64,000 nucleotides of DNA from Bdellovibrio sp. GT3 (GCF_037996765.1 NZ_JBBNAD010000004.1:124001-188000); one strand, 5' to 3'; positions 33,745 to 42,520 are shown, numbered from the stretch's first letter. Translations and numbers: made by a program. The notes: a model not told the origin generated them from the letters alone.

Positions 33745-34536
33745 CTAGCGAACATTCACCATGCCCTTAAAATCAGAAGGGATCACGATCGTATTCACTT
33801 TGCCGTTGGCAATCGCTTCGGCAATTTTCATGTTGGCCATGGCTGCCATATATTCGATAGCCCCTTTGTTGGAATTCAAAGCTGCAATACGTTCTGCCTC
33901 TTTTTTCGCAGTTTGCACTTCAACTTCTTTCTGCTTGTATTCATTCTTGGCGCGAACCAGCTCATTGGCTGAAGCCACGACCGAATCTGCAGGCAGAATT
34001 ACGCGTACCAGAACCTGGCTGACGGTGATGGATGTATCCAATTTTTCTTCTGCCAAAGTGTGAATGATTAGCTCTTTGACTTCAGTTTCGATAGCCTGGC
34101 GGTTGTCATTCATATCCAAAGCTTCGTACTTGCGCGCAGATTTATAAATGGCATTTCTGGCCGCTTGGTGAACGTAGTTGTACATCAAATAGATGTCGCC
34201 ATCGTGCTCAGCATGAAATGATCTGTTCTTTTTAACGTAAAGTTCACTTACCGCCTGCGGATTGATGTTGTACACCACCATCGCATCAAAGTCCTTCATG
34301 GTGCTGTTGTCTTTGGCAAGGGGAGTGATGTCGTCCACGCGCACGCTGACATCTTTTACCGGGAAGGTCAGAACGCTGCCGACGAAAGTTTGATTGAAGC
34401 TGCCCGGAAGCAGTTCGCCGGGACTGATTTGTTTGTCGAATCCGATGCGAACACCGACTTCGCCGGTTTCAATACGAGTGCAAGCGACAAGAGTGGAGAG
34501 AGTTGAAACAAGGAGAAGGGCGCAGCTGGGTTTCAC
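33745..34536 (-). CDS. SPFH/Band-7-domain lipoprotein
   Basis: A 263-residue protein with a lipoprotein signal peptide (TLSTLVAC) rather than the usual N-terminal membrane hairpin, followed by an SPFH/prohibitin-like domain (ETGEVGVRIGFDKQISPGEL, DVSVRVDDI, VVYNINPQAV, IETEVKELIIHTLAEEKLD) and a charged helical region (NEYKQKEVEVQTAKKEAERI), ending in a strand region (VIPSDFKGMV). SPFH proteins form ring- or cage-like scaffolds on membranes. Here the lipid anchor would place it on the periplasmic side, which is uncommon for the family. Function unknown. Confidence 0.8.
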   Translation of the reverse strand: MKPSCALLLVSTLSTLVACTRIETGEVGVRIGFDKQISPGELLPGSFNQTFVGSVLTFPVKDVSVRVDDITPLAKDNSTMKDFDAMVVYNINPQAVSELYVKKNRSFHAEHDGDIYLMYNYVHQAARNAIYKSARKYEALDMNDNRQAIETEVKELIIHTLAEEKLDTSITVSQVLVRVILPADSVVASANELVRAKNEYKQKEVEVQTAKKEAERIAALNSNKGAIEYMAAMANMKIAEAIANGKVNTIVIPSDFKGMVNVR

Positions 34537-34639
34537 GTGGGGCTCCTATAAAGTTGAGTTACTCTATTTCGCCACATCCAATATCGTAATTTAAGGTAAA
34601 TAGACGAAGCTGTACCTTGGGCTTAAATCATTTTGAGGT

Positions 34640-34698
34640 CAAAGTTGGCAGTTTGTACAACCGGAGAAAAAAAAGCCTGCTTTTAGGAGCAGGCTTTT
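34640..34698 (-). repeat. 3'-end module copy 2: terminator plus conserved tail
   Basis: Repeats CAAAGTTGGCAGTTTGTACA (34640-34659) followed by the same hairpin GCCTGCTTTTAGGAGCAGGC (34674-34693) with A and T runs. It lacks the 29-base insert present in copy 1. It lies 3' of the small gene at 34713-34982. Confidence 0.75.
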
Positions 34699-34712
34699 GT
34701 TAAAGCATTAAT

Positions 34713-34982
34713 CTAGTTATCGTTCTTTTGACGGAACTTATGGCGGCGATAGTCTTCCAACGTCAAAAAGCCGTAGGTTTTTTTGCGGTAGATTTCGATT
34801 GTCTCTGCTTCGACGTCTTCCATCACTTCTTCCATAAAATCGATAGGGATGTTGCCTAGTCCCATCAATTGCAGCGTGTAGATGTGCACCACGCGATTGA
34901 TGAAATCCGGGGTTTTTTCCCGCATGTTTTTGGTTTCTAGAAGTTGGGTCTCAACGATTTTCAGCAAAGCATCATTTTTCAT
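34713..34982 (-). CDS. Small conserved-looking hypothetical protein
   Basis: An 89-residue, mostly helical, acidic protein without a signal peptide or membrane helix (MEEVMEDVEAETIEIYRKK; C-terminal DYRRHKFRQKNDN). No family recognised. The ATG at 34982 is preferred to the in-frame TTG at 34988. It is divergent from the NFACT gene with an 87-base gap and is followed by a terminator. It could be cytoplasmic and interact with a partner through its amphipathic helices. Confidence 0.6.
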   Translation of the reverse strand: MKNDALLKIVETQLLETKNMREKTPDFINRVVHIYTLQLMGLGNIPIDFMEEVMEDVEAETIEIYRKKTYGFLTLEDYRRHKFRQKNDN

Positions 34983-35069
34983 ATTCAATTTATCGGAATG
35001 CGAAATCGGAACCTAAGTACTTGTTGGAAATTTGGCCCAAAGAATGACACAATCAGCAGGATGAAAGCC

Positions 35070-36326
35070 ATGACCCAACAAGAACTTAACAACTTTGTGA
35101 ATCACTTTGAGCAGGTGCTCATGGGGGCACAGTTGCAGGACGTGTTGGCTAACGACCGTGGTCTGGCTTTGTCATTTCATAATAGAACACAGTTCTGGCT
35201 GATACTGGACCTTGTGCCTAACACCCCTATGATGCTGGTTTTTGAAAATCAGTGTCCCTTTAAGAAGGGTCCCAAGCCCAAACCGGTAGGGTTGTTTTTG
35301 AATTCCAACGCCAAAAATCTTTATGTGTCGGGATTTAAAGTACTCAGTGAGTTCGGCCGCGTGGCAGTGCTGACTTTGTCCAACACCACCATCACCTGTG
35401 AGCTTGAAGTTCGTTTGATTCCCAAGCAATGCAATCTTCTGGTGCGTGCCGAAGGTAAAACCATCGCTTGGGAAAAGCCCATGGATTTGAAGCCGGCACC
35501 AACGGTGGAAAATCCACCTGAGCCAAGAGGGTTGGTTGAAATCCATCAAGAATGGCTGGGTGAGCAAAGACAGGACAAGAAACCGTCGTTGGATCCGGTC
35601 GCGCAATGGGAAAAACAAAAGCAAAAGGATCTTGAGAAAAAGCGCAAGGCCCTTGATGAGATCCAAAAGCAGATCGAGAATGAAAAACATCTGGAGTGGC
35701 AGGAGACAGGAAATTTCCTGGTGGCCAATCGCACTTTGGAAGTTCCCGAACATTTGGTAAGTTTTGTGAACCCGCGGGAATCCTTAAGCTGGAATATTGA
35801 AAATACGTTTTCAAAATCCAAACAGTTGGTGGCCAAAAAAGATGGAGCCCGGGAACGCTTGGGGGAGCTGCAAAAAGAAATTGCGACTCTTGAAAAGTCC
35901 CAATATCGCGAAAAACAGTCAGGCAAATCCGGTCTTGTGGATTTGATGCACAAGGCAGAGGCGCGAGGGCGTAAGTTTGTTCTGGAGTCCGGAGCATTGG
36001 CTTATTGTGGAAAATCAGCGGCTGATAATTTAGCACTGCTTCGTCAAGCCAAAGCTTGGGACTATTGGCTGCATTTGAAGGACTATCCAGGGGCTCATGC
36101 CATTATTCACCGTCAGCGCGAGCAGGAAATCAGTCAGGCCGACATTCAGGAAGTGGCTTCGTGGGTCGCACGTGAGTCGCTTTCCTCAAAATCGCTGATG
36201 GTGGGGCAAAAAGTCGCTGTCGTCATGGTGGAGTGCCGTTTTGTACGTCCCATCAAGGGCGATAAATTGGGAAGAGTCACCTATCATTCGGAAAAGACAT
36301 TTCATTTTTCTTTGCGTCAATCCTGA
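35070..36326 (+). CDS. NFACT-domain protein (RqcH/Fbp-like)
   Basis: A 418-residue protein of the RqcH/Tae2/fibronectin-binding family, which recognises obstructed large ribosomal subunits and adds alanine tails to stalled peptides. Domain order: an abbreviated NFACT-N-like region (to about 140), a long Lys/Glu-rich coiled coil (about 170-215 and 255-290) and an NFACT-R domain (GRKFVLESGALAYCGKSAADN, then DYWLHLKDYPGAHAIIHR). It is shorter than B. subtilis RqcH (about 570), so parts of the N domain or HhH region are reduced. The ATG at 35070 has AGGA upstream. Confidence 0.8.
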   Translation: MTQQELNNFVNHFEQVLMGAQLQDVLANDRGLALSFHNRTQFWLILDLVPNTPMMLVFENQCPFKKGPKPKPVGLFLNSNAKNLYVSGFKVLSEFGRVAVLTLSNTTITCELEVRLIPKQCNLLVRAEGKTIAWEKPMDLKPAPTVENPPEPRGLVEIHQEWLGEQRQDKKPSLDPVAQWEKQKQKDLEKKRKALDEIQKQIENEKHLEWQETGNFLVANRTLEVPEHLVSFVNPRESLSWNIENTFSKSKQLVAKKDGARERLGELQKEIATLEKSQYREKQSGKSGLVDLMHKAEARGRKFVLESGALAYCGKSAADNLALLRQAKAWDYWLHLKDYPGAHAIIHRQREQEISQADIQEVASWVARESLSSKSLMVGQKVAVVMVECRFVRPIKGDKLGRVTYHSEKTFHFSLRQS

Positions 36327-36332
36327 CGAGTC

Positions 36333-36360
36333 TTGACTGACACTCTGTGCAGTCTAAAAT
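36333..36360 (+). promoter_or_regulatory. Sigma70 promoter of the Gld-type ABC operon, apparently leaderless
   Basis: TTGACT (36333-36338), a 16-base spacer and TAAAAT (36355-36360). A start 7 bases after the -10 falls exactly on the ATG at 36367, and no ribosome site precedes that ATG. Confidence 0.6.
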
Positions 36361-36366
36361 TTTCAC

Positions 36367-37305
36367 ATGATAACTGTAAAAGATCTCACCAAAGATTACG
36401 GTCCCCGCAGAGCCATTGATCATTTGAATTTTTCAGTGAACAAGGGCGATGTTGTGGGTTTCTTAGGTCCCAATGGCGCCGGCAAGTCCACCACAATGAA
36501 AATCATCACAGGATTCATGGCTCCAAGTCATGGGTCGGCATCCGTCGCTGGATATGATGTTTTTGAAAACCCATTGGAAGTAAAAAAGCGCATCGGCTAC
36601 TTGCCGGAAACTCCACCTGTGTATGGTGACATGTATGTGCGCGATTATCTGCGCTATGTGGCAGCTCTCAAGCAAGTGCCCAAAGAGAAAATTGAAAAGT
36701 CCGTCGACATGGCGATCGAAAAAACCAATTTGGGAGAAGTGCAAAAGCGTTTGATTCAACACTTGTCCAAAGGGTTTAAACAACGTGTGGGTATCGCCCA
36801 GGCGATTGTGTCGGATCCTGAAGTTTTGATTTTGGATGAGCCGACCGTAGGTTTGGATCCAAAACAAGTGGCCGAGATCCGGGATCTGATCAAAGCCTTG
36901 CGCGGTCAGCACACGATTATTCTTTCCACGCACATTCTGCCGGAAGTGCAGGCGACGTGCGAAAAGATCATCATCATCAATAAAGGTAAAATCGTCATCG
37001 AGGACAGTATTCATCATTTGGCCACTATGGAACAGGGGCAAAGCCGCCTGACGATCCGTGTGGCCAAGGATGTTTCCGATATGAAATCCGTTTTAGGGGA
37101 CATGTCAGAAATCCTTTCAGTGCAAATGGGGAAATCCCACAAAGAGTGGCGCATCGATGTTCGTGGTGGCGATGAAATCGTTGCTGCGGTTTCTTCAAGA
37201 CTGGTGAATCAAGGTTTAGGACTGCTTGAATTCAGTCCAAGTAAAATGGATTTGGAAGATGTGTTCCTAAGGCTCACATACGGCAAAGACGGAGGTGGGC
37301 GATGA
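36367..37305 (+). CDS. ABC transporter ATP-binding protein, GldA-type
   Basis: A 312-residue nucleotide-binding subunit. Walker A GPNGAGKST, Q-loop region YLPETPPVYGDM, signature LSKGFKQRVGIAQA, Walker B VLILDEPTVGLDP and the switch His in LSTHILPEV are all intact. The C-terminal 80 residues form the extra domain typical of ABC-2 exporters. It starts a coupled operon (permease, GldG-like, DUF4340) matching the Gld ABC architecture known from gliding Bacteroidetes but widespread elsewhere. Substrate unknown. Confidence 0.93.
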   Translation: MITVKDLTKDYGPRRAIDHLNFSVNKGDVVGFLGPNGAGKSTTMKIITGFMAPSHGSASVAGYDVFENPLEVKKRIGYLPETPPVYGDMYVRDYLRYVAALKQVPKEKIEKSVDMAIEKTNLGEVQKRLIQHLSKGFKQRVGIAQAIVSDPEVLILDEPTVGLDPKQVAEIRDLIKALRGQHTIILSTHILPEVQATCEKIIIINKGKIVIEDSIHHLATMEQGQSRLTIRVAKDVSDMKSVLGDMSEILSVQMGKSHKEWRIDVRGGDEIVAAVSSRLVNQGLGLLEFSPSKMDLEDVFLRLTYGKDGGGR

Positions 37306-38075
37306 ATGGGGCTTGGATTATTTTGAAAAAGGAACTGAAAGGTTTCTTCTTCAATCCGACGTATTGGATCATCTGCTTTTTGGTAAGTCTGGTGTTCAGC
37401 TGGATTTATCCATTGCAGCTGTGGGGTTTTGCCCAATTGTTGATGAACTATGTGGCGCAACAGGGGATTCCCGCAAATCAATTGAACATTCACTATGGAG
37501 TGTTCCTGCGACAGTTGTCCTATTTAAATTTGATTTTGATTTTCGTGGTGCCGGCTTTGACCATGAAGCTGTTTGCTGAAGAAAAAAAGATGCGCACCTT
37601 TGATTTGCTTTTAACTTCGCCAGTGACCTCGACACAGATTGTGGTCGGTAAATATCTGGCGGCTTTGGGTGCCGTTGGTGGGATTGTGCTTCTGGCACTG
37701 TCTTATCCTGTAGCGACGGCGACTTTGGCGAAAATCAACTGGGGTCCGTTGTTTGTGGCGTTCTTCGGAATTTTCGTTGTGGGTTCTGTCTACACGGCCA
37801 TGAATTTGTTTTGTTCAGCCCTGACCGAGAACAGCTTGGTGGCCTATGTGATGTCCGTCATTCTGAATGTATCCATCTGGTTTGTCGGAATAGGTGCTGA
37901 AGTGGTGGATAGCGAGATCGCACGCAAAATTTTTGAGCACGTTTCATTAAGCACGCATCTTTCAACTTTGGTTGAAGGCACGATTCGCACAAATGGGCTG
38001 GTCTTCTTTGGCAGTCTAATTTTGTTGTTCTGCTTTTTGTCAGAGCGCGTGGTTGAATCTTCCCGTTGGAGATAG
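37302..38075 (+). CDS. ABC-2-type permease, GldF-type
   Basis: A 257-residue inner-membrane protein with about six transmembrane helices (e.g. WIICFLVSLVFSWIYPL, LNLILIFVVPALTMKLFAEE, LAALGAVGGIVLLALSYPV). The segment LFAEEKKMRTFDLLLTSPVT is the cytoplasmic coupling motif typical of GldF-like ABC-2 permeases. ATGA overlap of 4 bases with the ATPase gene. It forms the transport channel together with the GldA-like ATPase. Confidence 0.9.
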   Translation: MNGAWIILKKELKGFFFNPTYWIICFLVSLVFSWIYPLQLWGFAQLLMNYVAQQGIPANQLNIHYGVFLRQLSYLNLILIFVVPALTMKLFAEEKKMRTFDLLLTSPVTSTQIVVGKYLAALGAVGGIVLLALSYPVATATLAKINWGPLFVAFFGIFVVGSVYTAMNLFCSALTENSLVAYVMSVILNVSIWFVGIGAEVVDSEIARKIFEHVSLSTHLSTLVEGTIRTNGLVFFGSLILLFCFLSERVVESSRWR

Positions 38076-38077
38076 TG

Positions 38078-39610
38078 ATGAGCAAGTTAAGTAAGATTTC
38101 ATTTTTGATGGCGGGTATTTCACTGGTGTGTATGTCAATCACACGCTACATCCTGGGACAATGGGTGCCGTTTTGCTGGCTCGCCCTGGGGATGTCCGTA
38201 TTGTTCGTGGCAATCGGAATTATCAAGGACCGTGCGTTCTTTAAAGAATTCCTGACCATGAAGACCACCAAAGAAGGCATGAGCATGGGAGTTTTGATCC
38301 TGTTGATGCTGGCGGTGCTTTCAGTGGTGAACTACCTGGGGGTTCGCCACTATGCGACCTGGGATTTCTCAACGGCGCAGTCCAATACATTGGCAGAGCA
38401 GTCCATCAAGCTTGTGAAAAGCCTGGATTCTGAATTGAAAGTCTACTTCTTCTATAAAAAGGGTGTCGAGGGCAACGAAGAGAACCGTCGTTCCTTCCGG
38501 GATCTGATCAAGAAGTACCAGGATATCAACACCAACATTCAATTGAACTTTGTCGAAGTGAACGAGCGCCCGGATCTGGCCAAAGAGTTTGGCGTTGATA
38601 AGGGCAGTGGAACTGCGTTTGTCGAATACAAAGGACGCCGCAATCTTCTGCAAAAAATTGACGAACAGGAATTCACAAGTTCACTGGTTAAAGTGACTCG
38701 CGAAAAAAACAAGACAATTTATTTTACCATCGGGCATGGTGAGGCTGCGATTGACGATGCCAAAGAGGGATTGGGACTGAATGCTTTGAAGGTTATTTTG
38801 GAGCGCAACCGTTACACGGTGAAGCTTTTGCCTTTGATTCAGGATCCTGTGGTCCCGGCGGACGCGGATGTTGTGGTGATTGCCGGTCCGATTCAGAATT
38901 TTCTGGCACATGAAATTGAGGCCTTGGAAGCGTACCTAAGAAAAGGTGGCAGTCTGTTTATTGCCCTGGAATCCCAGAACACTGCAAACCTGGATAAGCT
39001 GGTTGCGAAAATGGGTATCGAACTGGGTAACAACTATATTTTCAATATCGTTGATACCGTGATGGGCCAGGGGGTTAATCAAGGACCGGTGATGGGGTCG
39101 GTGTTTTCACCGATGAATGAAATCACCAAATCTTTTGGTGCGAGCGAAGTGACATTGTTCCGTCATCCTCAGTCATTGAAGGCCAAGGAAATTCCGGGCA
39201 TGGCTGTTGATGAGCTGGTCAGAACCAATCCCAAGTCCATGGCCTTTACAAGTCTGGCATTGAAAGATGATGGCCCGGTGGGAAGTTTTGCCTTGGTGGA
39301 TCAAGTGATCGGTCAATGGGATTCGGATCCCAAGAATAAGCAATTCTCGGCGATCATCGCCGGCGATGTGGATTTCATGACCAATCAGATGCTGTATCAA
39401 AATCTGAATCGTGACTTGGTTTTGAACTCCATCGCCTCGTTGGCAAAAGAGGAGAATCTGATCAGCATTTCTCCGAAAGAAGCCCAGGCAACACAGCTGG
39501 TTTTGACTGAAACTAAATTTGGTATTTTCTTGTTCGCCTTTTTAATCCCGTTGCCATTGGTGCTTTTGGGCGCTGGTGTCACGCTTTACATGAGACGGAG
39601 AAACGCATGA
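38078..39610 (+). CDS. GldG-like auxiliary protein of the ABC module
   Basis: A 510-residue protein with N-terminal transmembrane helices (about residues 8-50 and 70-90), a large extracytoplasmic region and one C-terminal helix (FGIFLFAFLIPLPLVLLGAGV). The extracytoplasmic part has the GldG/intraflagellar-transport-52-like fold signatures: RHYATWDFS, NTLAEQSIKLVKSL, TIYFTIGHGEAAIDD and LEAYLRKGGSLFIALE. GGAG lies 6 bases before the ATG at 38078, two bases after the permease stop. It overlaps the next gene by 4 bases. Confidence 0.88.
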   Translation: MSKLSKISFLMAGISLVCMSITRYILGQWVPFCWLALGMSVLFVAIGIIKDRAFFKEFLTMKTTKEGMSMGVLILLMLAVLSVVNYLGVRHYATWDFSTAQSNTLAEQSIKLVKSLDSELKVYFFYKKGVEGNEENRRSFRDLIKKYQDINTNIQLNFVEVNERPDLAKEFGVDKGSGTAFVEYKGRRNLLQKIDEQEFTSSLVKVTREKNKTIYFTIGHGEAAIDDAKEGLGLNALKVILERNRYTVKLLPLIQDPVVPADADVVVIAGPIQNFLAHEIEALEAYLRKGGSLFIALESQNTANLDKLVAKMGIELGNNYIFNIVDTVMGQGVNQGPVMGSVFSPMNEITKSFGASEVTLFRHPQSLKAKEIPGMAVDELVRTNPKSMAFTSLALKDDGPVGSFALVDQVIGQWDSDPKNKQFSAIIAGDVDFMTNQMLYQNLNRDLVLNSIASLAKEENLISISPKEAQATQLVLTETKFGIFLFAFLIPLPLVLLGAGVTLYMRRRNA

Positions 39611-40584
39611 AGATCAAAGGTCGCGGCATTTTAGTAATGTGTCTGCTTTTATTTGGTGGATACGCTCTGTATGACTATCTGGCGCAAAAGAAGTCGGACG
39701 AACGGAAAGTTGCTGACGCCAAGCTTTTTACCATGAACGTGGACCAGATCGATTTCATTGAACTTAAAAAAGGCGAGAAGGTGATCACCCTTAAGCGTTC
39801 GGTTGAAGGGTGGAATTTGGAGCAGCCTCTGAAGGATTTGGGGGATGATTCTGCTGCCGAAGATCTGATTAAGATGACCTCTTCTGAAAAAGTTCAGGAT
39901 ATCGCAGCCGATGGCGGCAATATCGACTGGACAGTCTACGGTCTGGATCAGCCCTATGGATCAGTGACGTTTGCAAACGCTGCCGGCGAAAAGACCACGC
40001 TGTTTGTTTCCAGCAAAAGTAATTTTGAAAACTTCCCCTTTGCCCGTCGTGATGACGACAACCGTGTGTTGGTTGTGAACACGAACTGGACGGAGCGTTT
40101 GGATAAACCGGTGGTGGAGTTCCGTGACAGACGATTCTTGCGCCATAAAATGGGATCCATCGAGAACTTCCGTTTAAAAAATAAAAACGGAGTTTTGGAG
40201 ATCGCCAACAAAGACGGAAAATGGGTGGCTGTTGGTTCCGCTAATGTGGAGTTGGATCAGCAAAAGGTTCGCGAGACCTTCCGTAATATCGCCGACGCCA
40301 AAGGCGCGGACTATGTTGAGGGCACATTGCCGTCTTTGAAGCCGCTTTTCACCCTGGACCTGAAACTTGGCGATAAAAAATGGCAGGCCCAAGTGGGGCA
40401 GGCGGCAACCGGTAAGATCTATGCCTCTGTTTCTGATCCCAAGCTGCAAATGATGATGGAGCCTGGGGCTTTGGACAATTTGATCGAGCTTAAAATAGAA
40501 GACTTGAAAGTTGGGGCGACTCCGAAGCAAGATAATAAAGAGCAAAATGGTGCGCAACTCGCCCAAGAGAAAGACAGCAAGTAA
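39607..40584 (+). CDS. DUF4340 extracytoplasmic protein
   Basis: A 325-residue protein with one N-terminal membrane helix (ILVMCLLLFGGYALYDYL) and repeated DUF4340 beta-rich units (DQIDFIELKKGEKVITLKR, VEGWNLEQPL, NIDWTVYGLDQPYGSVTF, VEFRDRRFLRHKMGSIENF). DUF4340 proteins commonly follow GldG-like genes, so this is the fourth part of the same envelope machine. ATGA overlap with the preceding gene. The C-terminus is a Gln/Lys-rich tail. Confidence 0.85.
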   Translation: MKIKGRGILVMCLLLFGGYALYDYLAQKKSDERKVADAKLFTMNVDQIDFIELKKGEKVITLKRSVEGWNLEQPLKDLGDDSAAEDLIKMTSSEKVQDIAADGGNIDWTVYGLDQPYGSVTFANAAGEKTTLFVSSKSNFENFPFARRDDDNRVLVVNTNWTERLDKPVVEFRDRRFLRHKMGSIENFRLKNKNGVLEIANKDGKWVAVGSANVELDQQKVRETFRNIADAKGADYVEGTLPSLKPLFTLDLKLGDKKWQAQVGQAATGKIYASVSDPKLQMMMEPGALDNLIELKIEDLKVGATPKQDNKEQNGAQLAQEKDSK

Positions 40585-40585
40585 G

Positions 40586-41578
40586 ATGCAGAAAATTATC
40601 GTTAAATCGCCGACGCGCGTGGATCTGGCTGGGGGCACATTGGATTTGTGGCCCCTTTATCTATTTATCAATGGGGCATCCACGGTGAATGTGGCGATCG
40701 ATGTGTTCACGAATGTGGAGCTGACTCCGCATACGGATTCCACAATTGTTTTGGAATCAGTGGATTTGAAAGTTCGCAAGGCGTATTCCAATCTGGTGGA
40801 GGCACTTTCTGATCCGGATCCGATGATGATCCTGTTGCAAACTCAGTTGCGCTATTGGATGCCAACCAAGGGCTTCACATTGAAGACGTCCTCTGACAGT
40901 CCGGTCGGTGGAGGGCTGGGTGGCAGCTCCAGTCTGACAATTGGTTTGATGAAGGCCTTTGCTCAGTTCTGTGAAAAGCCTTTCCGTAACGTTCACCACA
41001 TGGTTCATTCCGCTCATAATATTGAGGCCGAGATTTTGAATACGCCGACGGGAACTCAGGATTATTATCCTGCGGCTTCGGGTGGCTTGAATATTCTTAG
41101 ATATGGATACGATGGCATCGAGCAGGAAGTGATGAATGTCACAAACACGCCGCTGTCTGAAAAGTTCATGCTGATTTATACCGGCAAAGCCCATCACTCT
41201 GGTTTGAATAATTTCGAAGTGATGAAAGATGCAGTGACCAAGGATCCCGGCACCATTCAGGCGCTTCGTGATCTGAAAGTGATTGCCATCGAAACTGAGC
41301 ACGCTGTCCGCAGCGGAAACTGGGATGAGTTGGGACCACTTTTCAAACGTGAGTTTGAAGCACGTGTGCGTCTGGCACCTGAATTTTCAAGTCCGGAGAT
41401 TCGCCGCTTGTCTGAACTCTCTTTGCAGAATGGGGCTGAGGCTGTTAAGATTTGTGGAGCTGGGGGCGGAGGCTGCGTGTTAGTCTGGTGTCCACCTGAA
41501 AAGAAAAAAGGAGTCGCAGACGCATGCCAAAAAGCCGGATTCCAAGTCATGGACGCAAAACCGGTAAATCCACTTTAA
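40586..41578 (+). CDS. GHMP-family sugar or heptose kinase
   Basis: A 330-residue GHMP kinase. Motifs: N-terminal SPTRVDLAGGTLDLWP, the ATP loop DSPVGGGLGGSSSL, and motif 3 KICGAGGGGCVL. The overall layout resembles sugar-1-kinases or D-glycero-D-manno-heptose-7-phosphate kinase (HddA). It could make a nucleotide-sugar precursor for surface polysaccharide, but no other sugar genes are adjacent. The start follows the DUF4340 stop by one base, so it is co-transcribed with the ABC module. Confidence 0.85.
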   Translation: MQKIIVKSPTRVDLAGGTLDLWPLYLFINGASTVNVAIDVFTNVELTPHTDSTIVLESVDLKVRKAYSNLVEALSDPDPMMILLQTQLRYWMPTKGFTLKTSSDSPVGGGLGGSSSLTIGLMKAFAQFCEKPFRNVHHMVHSAHNIEAEILNTPTGTQDYYPAASGGLNILRYGYDGIEQEVMNVTNTPLSEKFMLIYTGKAHHSGLNNFEVMKDAVTKDPGTIQALRDLKVIAIETEHAVRSGNWDELGPLFKREFEARVRLAPEFSSPEIRRLSELSLQNGAEAVKICGAGGGGCVLVWCPPEKKKGVADACQKAGFQVMDAKPVNPL

Positions 41579-42501
41579 AAAAGAAAGTGGTGAAAAAGAC
41601 GACAAAGAAGGTTGCCGCCAAAAACGCGAAAAATCGAAATGTCGTCAAGGGCACTGCCGTATCCAACGTTACACACTCCGGGGAAGTCCACCGTTTCATC
41701 GGTATCTCCCTGGGTGGCGGCAAGACCGACAAAGCCTGTGTCGCTGTTATCGAGTATTTCCCCAAGCACCGAAAAGTTTTTCTATCCCGCTTGGTCGAGA
41801 AAATCAAAAGCGACGAAGTGCATTCTGCTGATTTCAAAATTCACGAAATTATTGATCAATACCGCGGTGAGATCGAATCCATCGCATTCGATGTGCCATT
41901 TCGGTTCCCGGTGTGCTTAAGGGAAAACTGCTGTGGCGGCATCGAGGATTGTCCCAAACCACATATCAAGTGGATGTGGGACTACACCCGCAAACTGCAT
42001 AAGAAAAAGAAACCACGCAAGCTCTTCACACCCTACACCCAGCGCTGTGTGGAGATGTATTTGTCTTCCGAGTTGGAAGAGCCTTTCATTATGCAACATG
42101 CTTTGGGTGCCAACTGTGCACCGTTACTGGCGCGAGCAATGTATTTGCGTCGTCGTTTGAAATTCGATTGTCTTGAGGTTTTCCCCAAGCTTTCCCTATG
42201 GCGCATCGGTCGCTCGTTGCATGTGATGAAGAGTCATCTGTTGTTTCATAAGCACGCCATCGGTGGGGATGAAAGCCGTCGTGCAATTCTGCATGCATTG
42301 AGCACTCACAATATTGCTTTCGTGTATGATCAGGATGTGAAGTTGATGATTGAAAACAATCACGCCTTCGAAGCATTTATTTGTGCACTAACAGGCTTTT
42401 TAAGCTTTAAAGGTCTTACCGAACCACGCCCTGCCAATTTTCCTGAAGAAGAGGACTGGGTCGAGTTTCCTGTGCCATCTATCAAGTGGAGTTCCTTTTA
42501 A
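41524..42501 (+). CDS. DUF429-family protein with Lys-rich N-terminus
   Basis: A 325-residue protein. The first 45 residues are very basic (KKKVVKKTTKKVAAK), followed by a DUF429 domain, a predicted RNase H-like fold: RFIGISLGGGKTDKA (first acidic strand changed, see findings), ESIAFDVPFRFP, LEVFPKLSLW and NNHAFEAFICALTG. Several Cys near LRENCCGGIEDCP could bind metal. AAGGAG lies 10 bases before the ATG at 41524, inside the GHMP kinase gene, giving a 55-base gene overlap. Substrate unknown; nucleic-acid binding is plausible from the basic tail. Confidence 0.75.
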   Translation: MPKSRIPSHGRKTGKSTLKKKVVKKTTKKVAAKNAKNRNVVKGTAVSNVTHSGEVHRFIGISLGGGKTDKACVAVIEYFPKHRKVFLSRLVEKIKSDEVHSADFKIHEIIDQYRGEIESIAFDVPFRFPVCLRENCCGGIEDCPKPHIKWMWDYTRKLHKKKKPRKLFTPYTQRCVEMYLSSELEEPFIMQHALGANCAPLLARAMYLRRRLKFDCLEVFPKLSLWRIGRSLHVMKSHLLFHKHAIGGDESRRAILHALSTHNIAFVYDQDVKLMIENNHAFEAFICALTGFLSFKGLTEPRPANFPEEEDWVEFPVPSIKWSSF

Positions 42502-42508
42502 AATGTCC

Positions 42509-42514
42509 TAATCT
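42509..42514 (+). promoter_or_regulatory. -10 element placed for leaderless start
   Basis: TAATCT ends 6 bases before the ATG at 42521 and there is no ribosome site, so the predicted transcript would begin at the start codon. No clear -35 was found. Confidence 0.3.
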
Positions 42515-42520
42515 GAAACC

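Noticed and set aside
35392-36036. Long minus-strand open frames opposite the NFACT gene
   Set aside because: Pro/His/Phe-rich shadow composition and no ribosome site; the plus-strand frame matches a known family.
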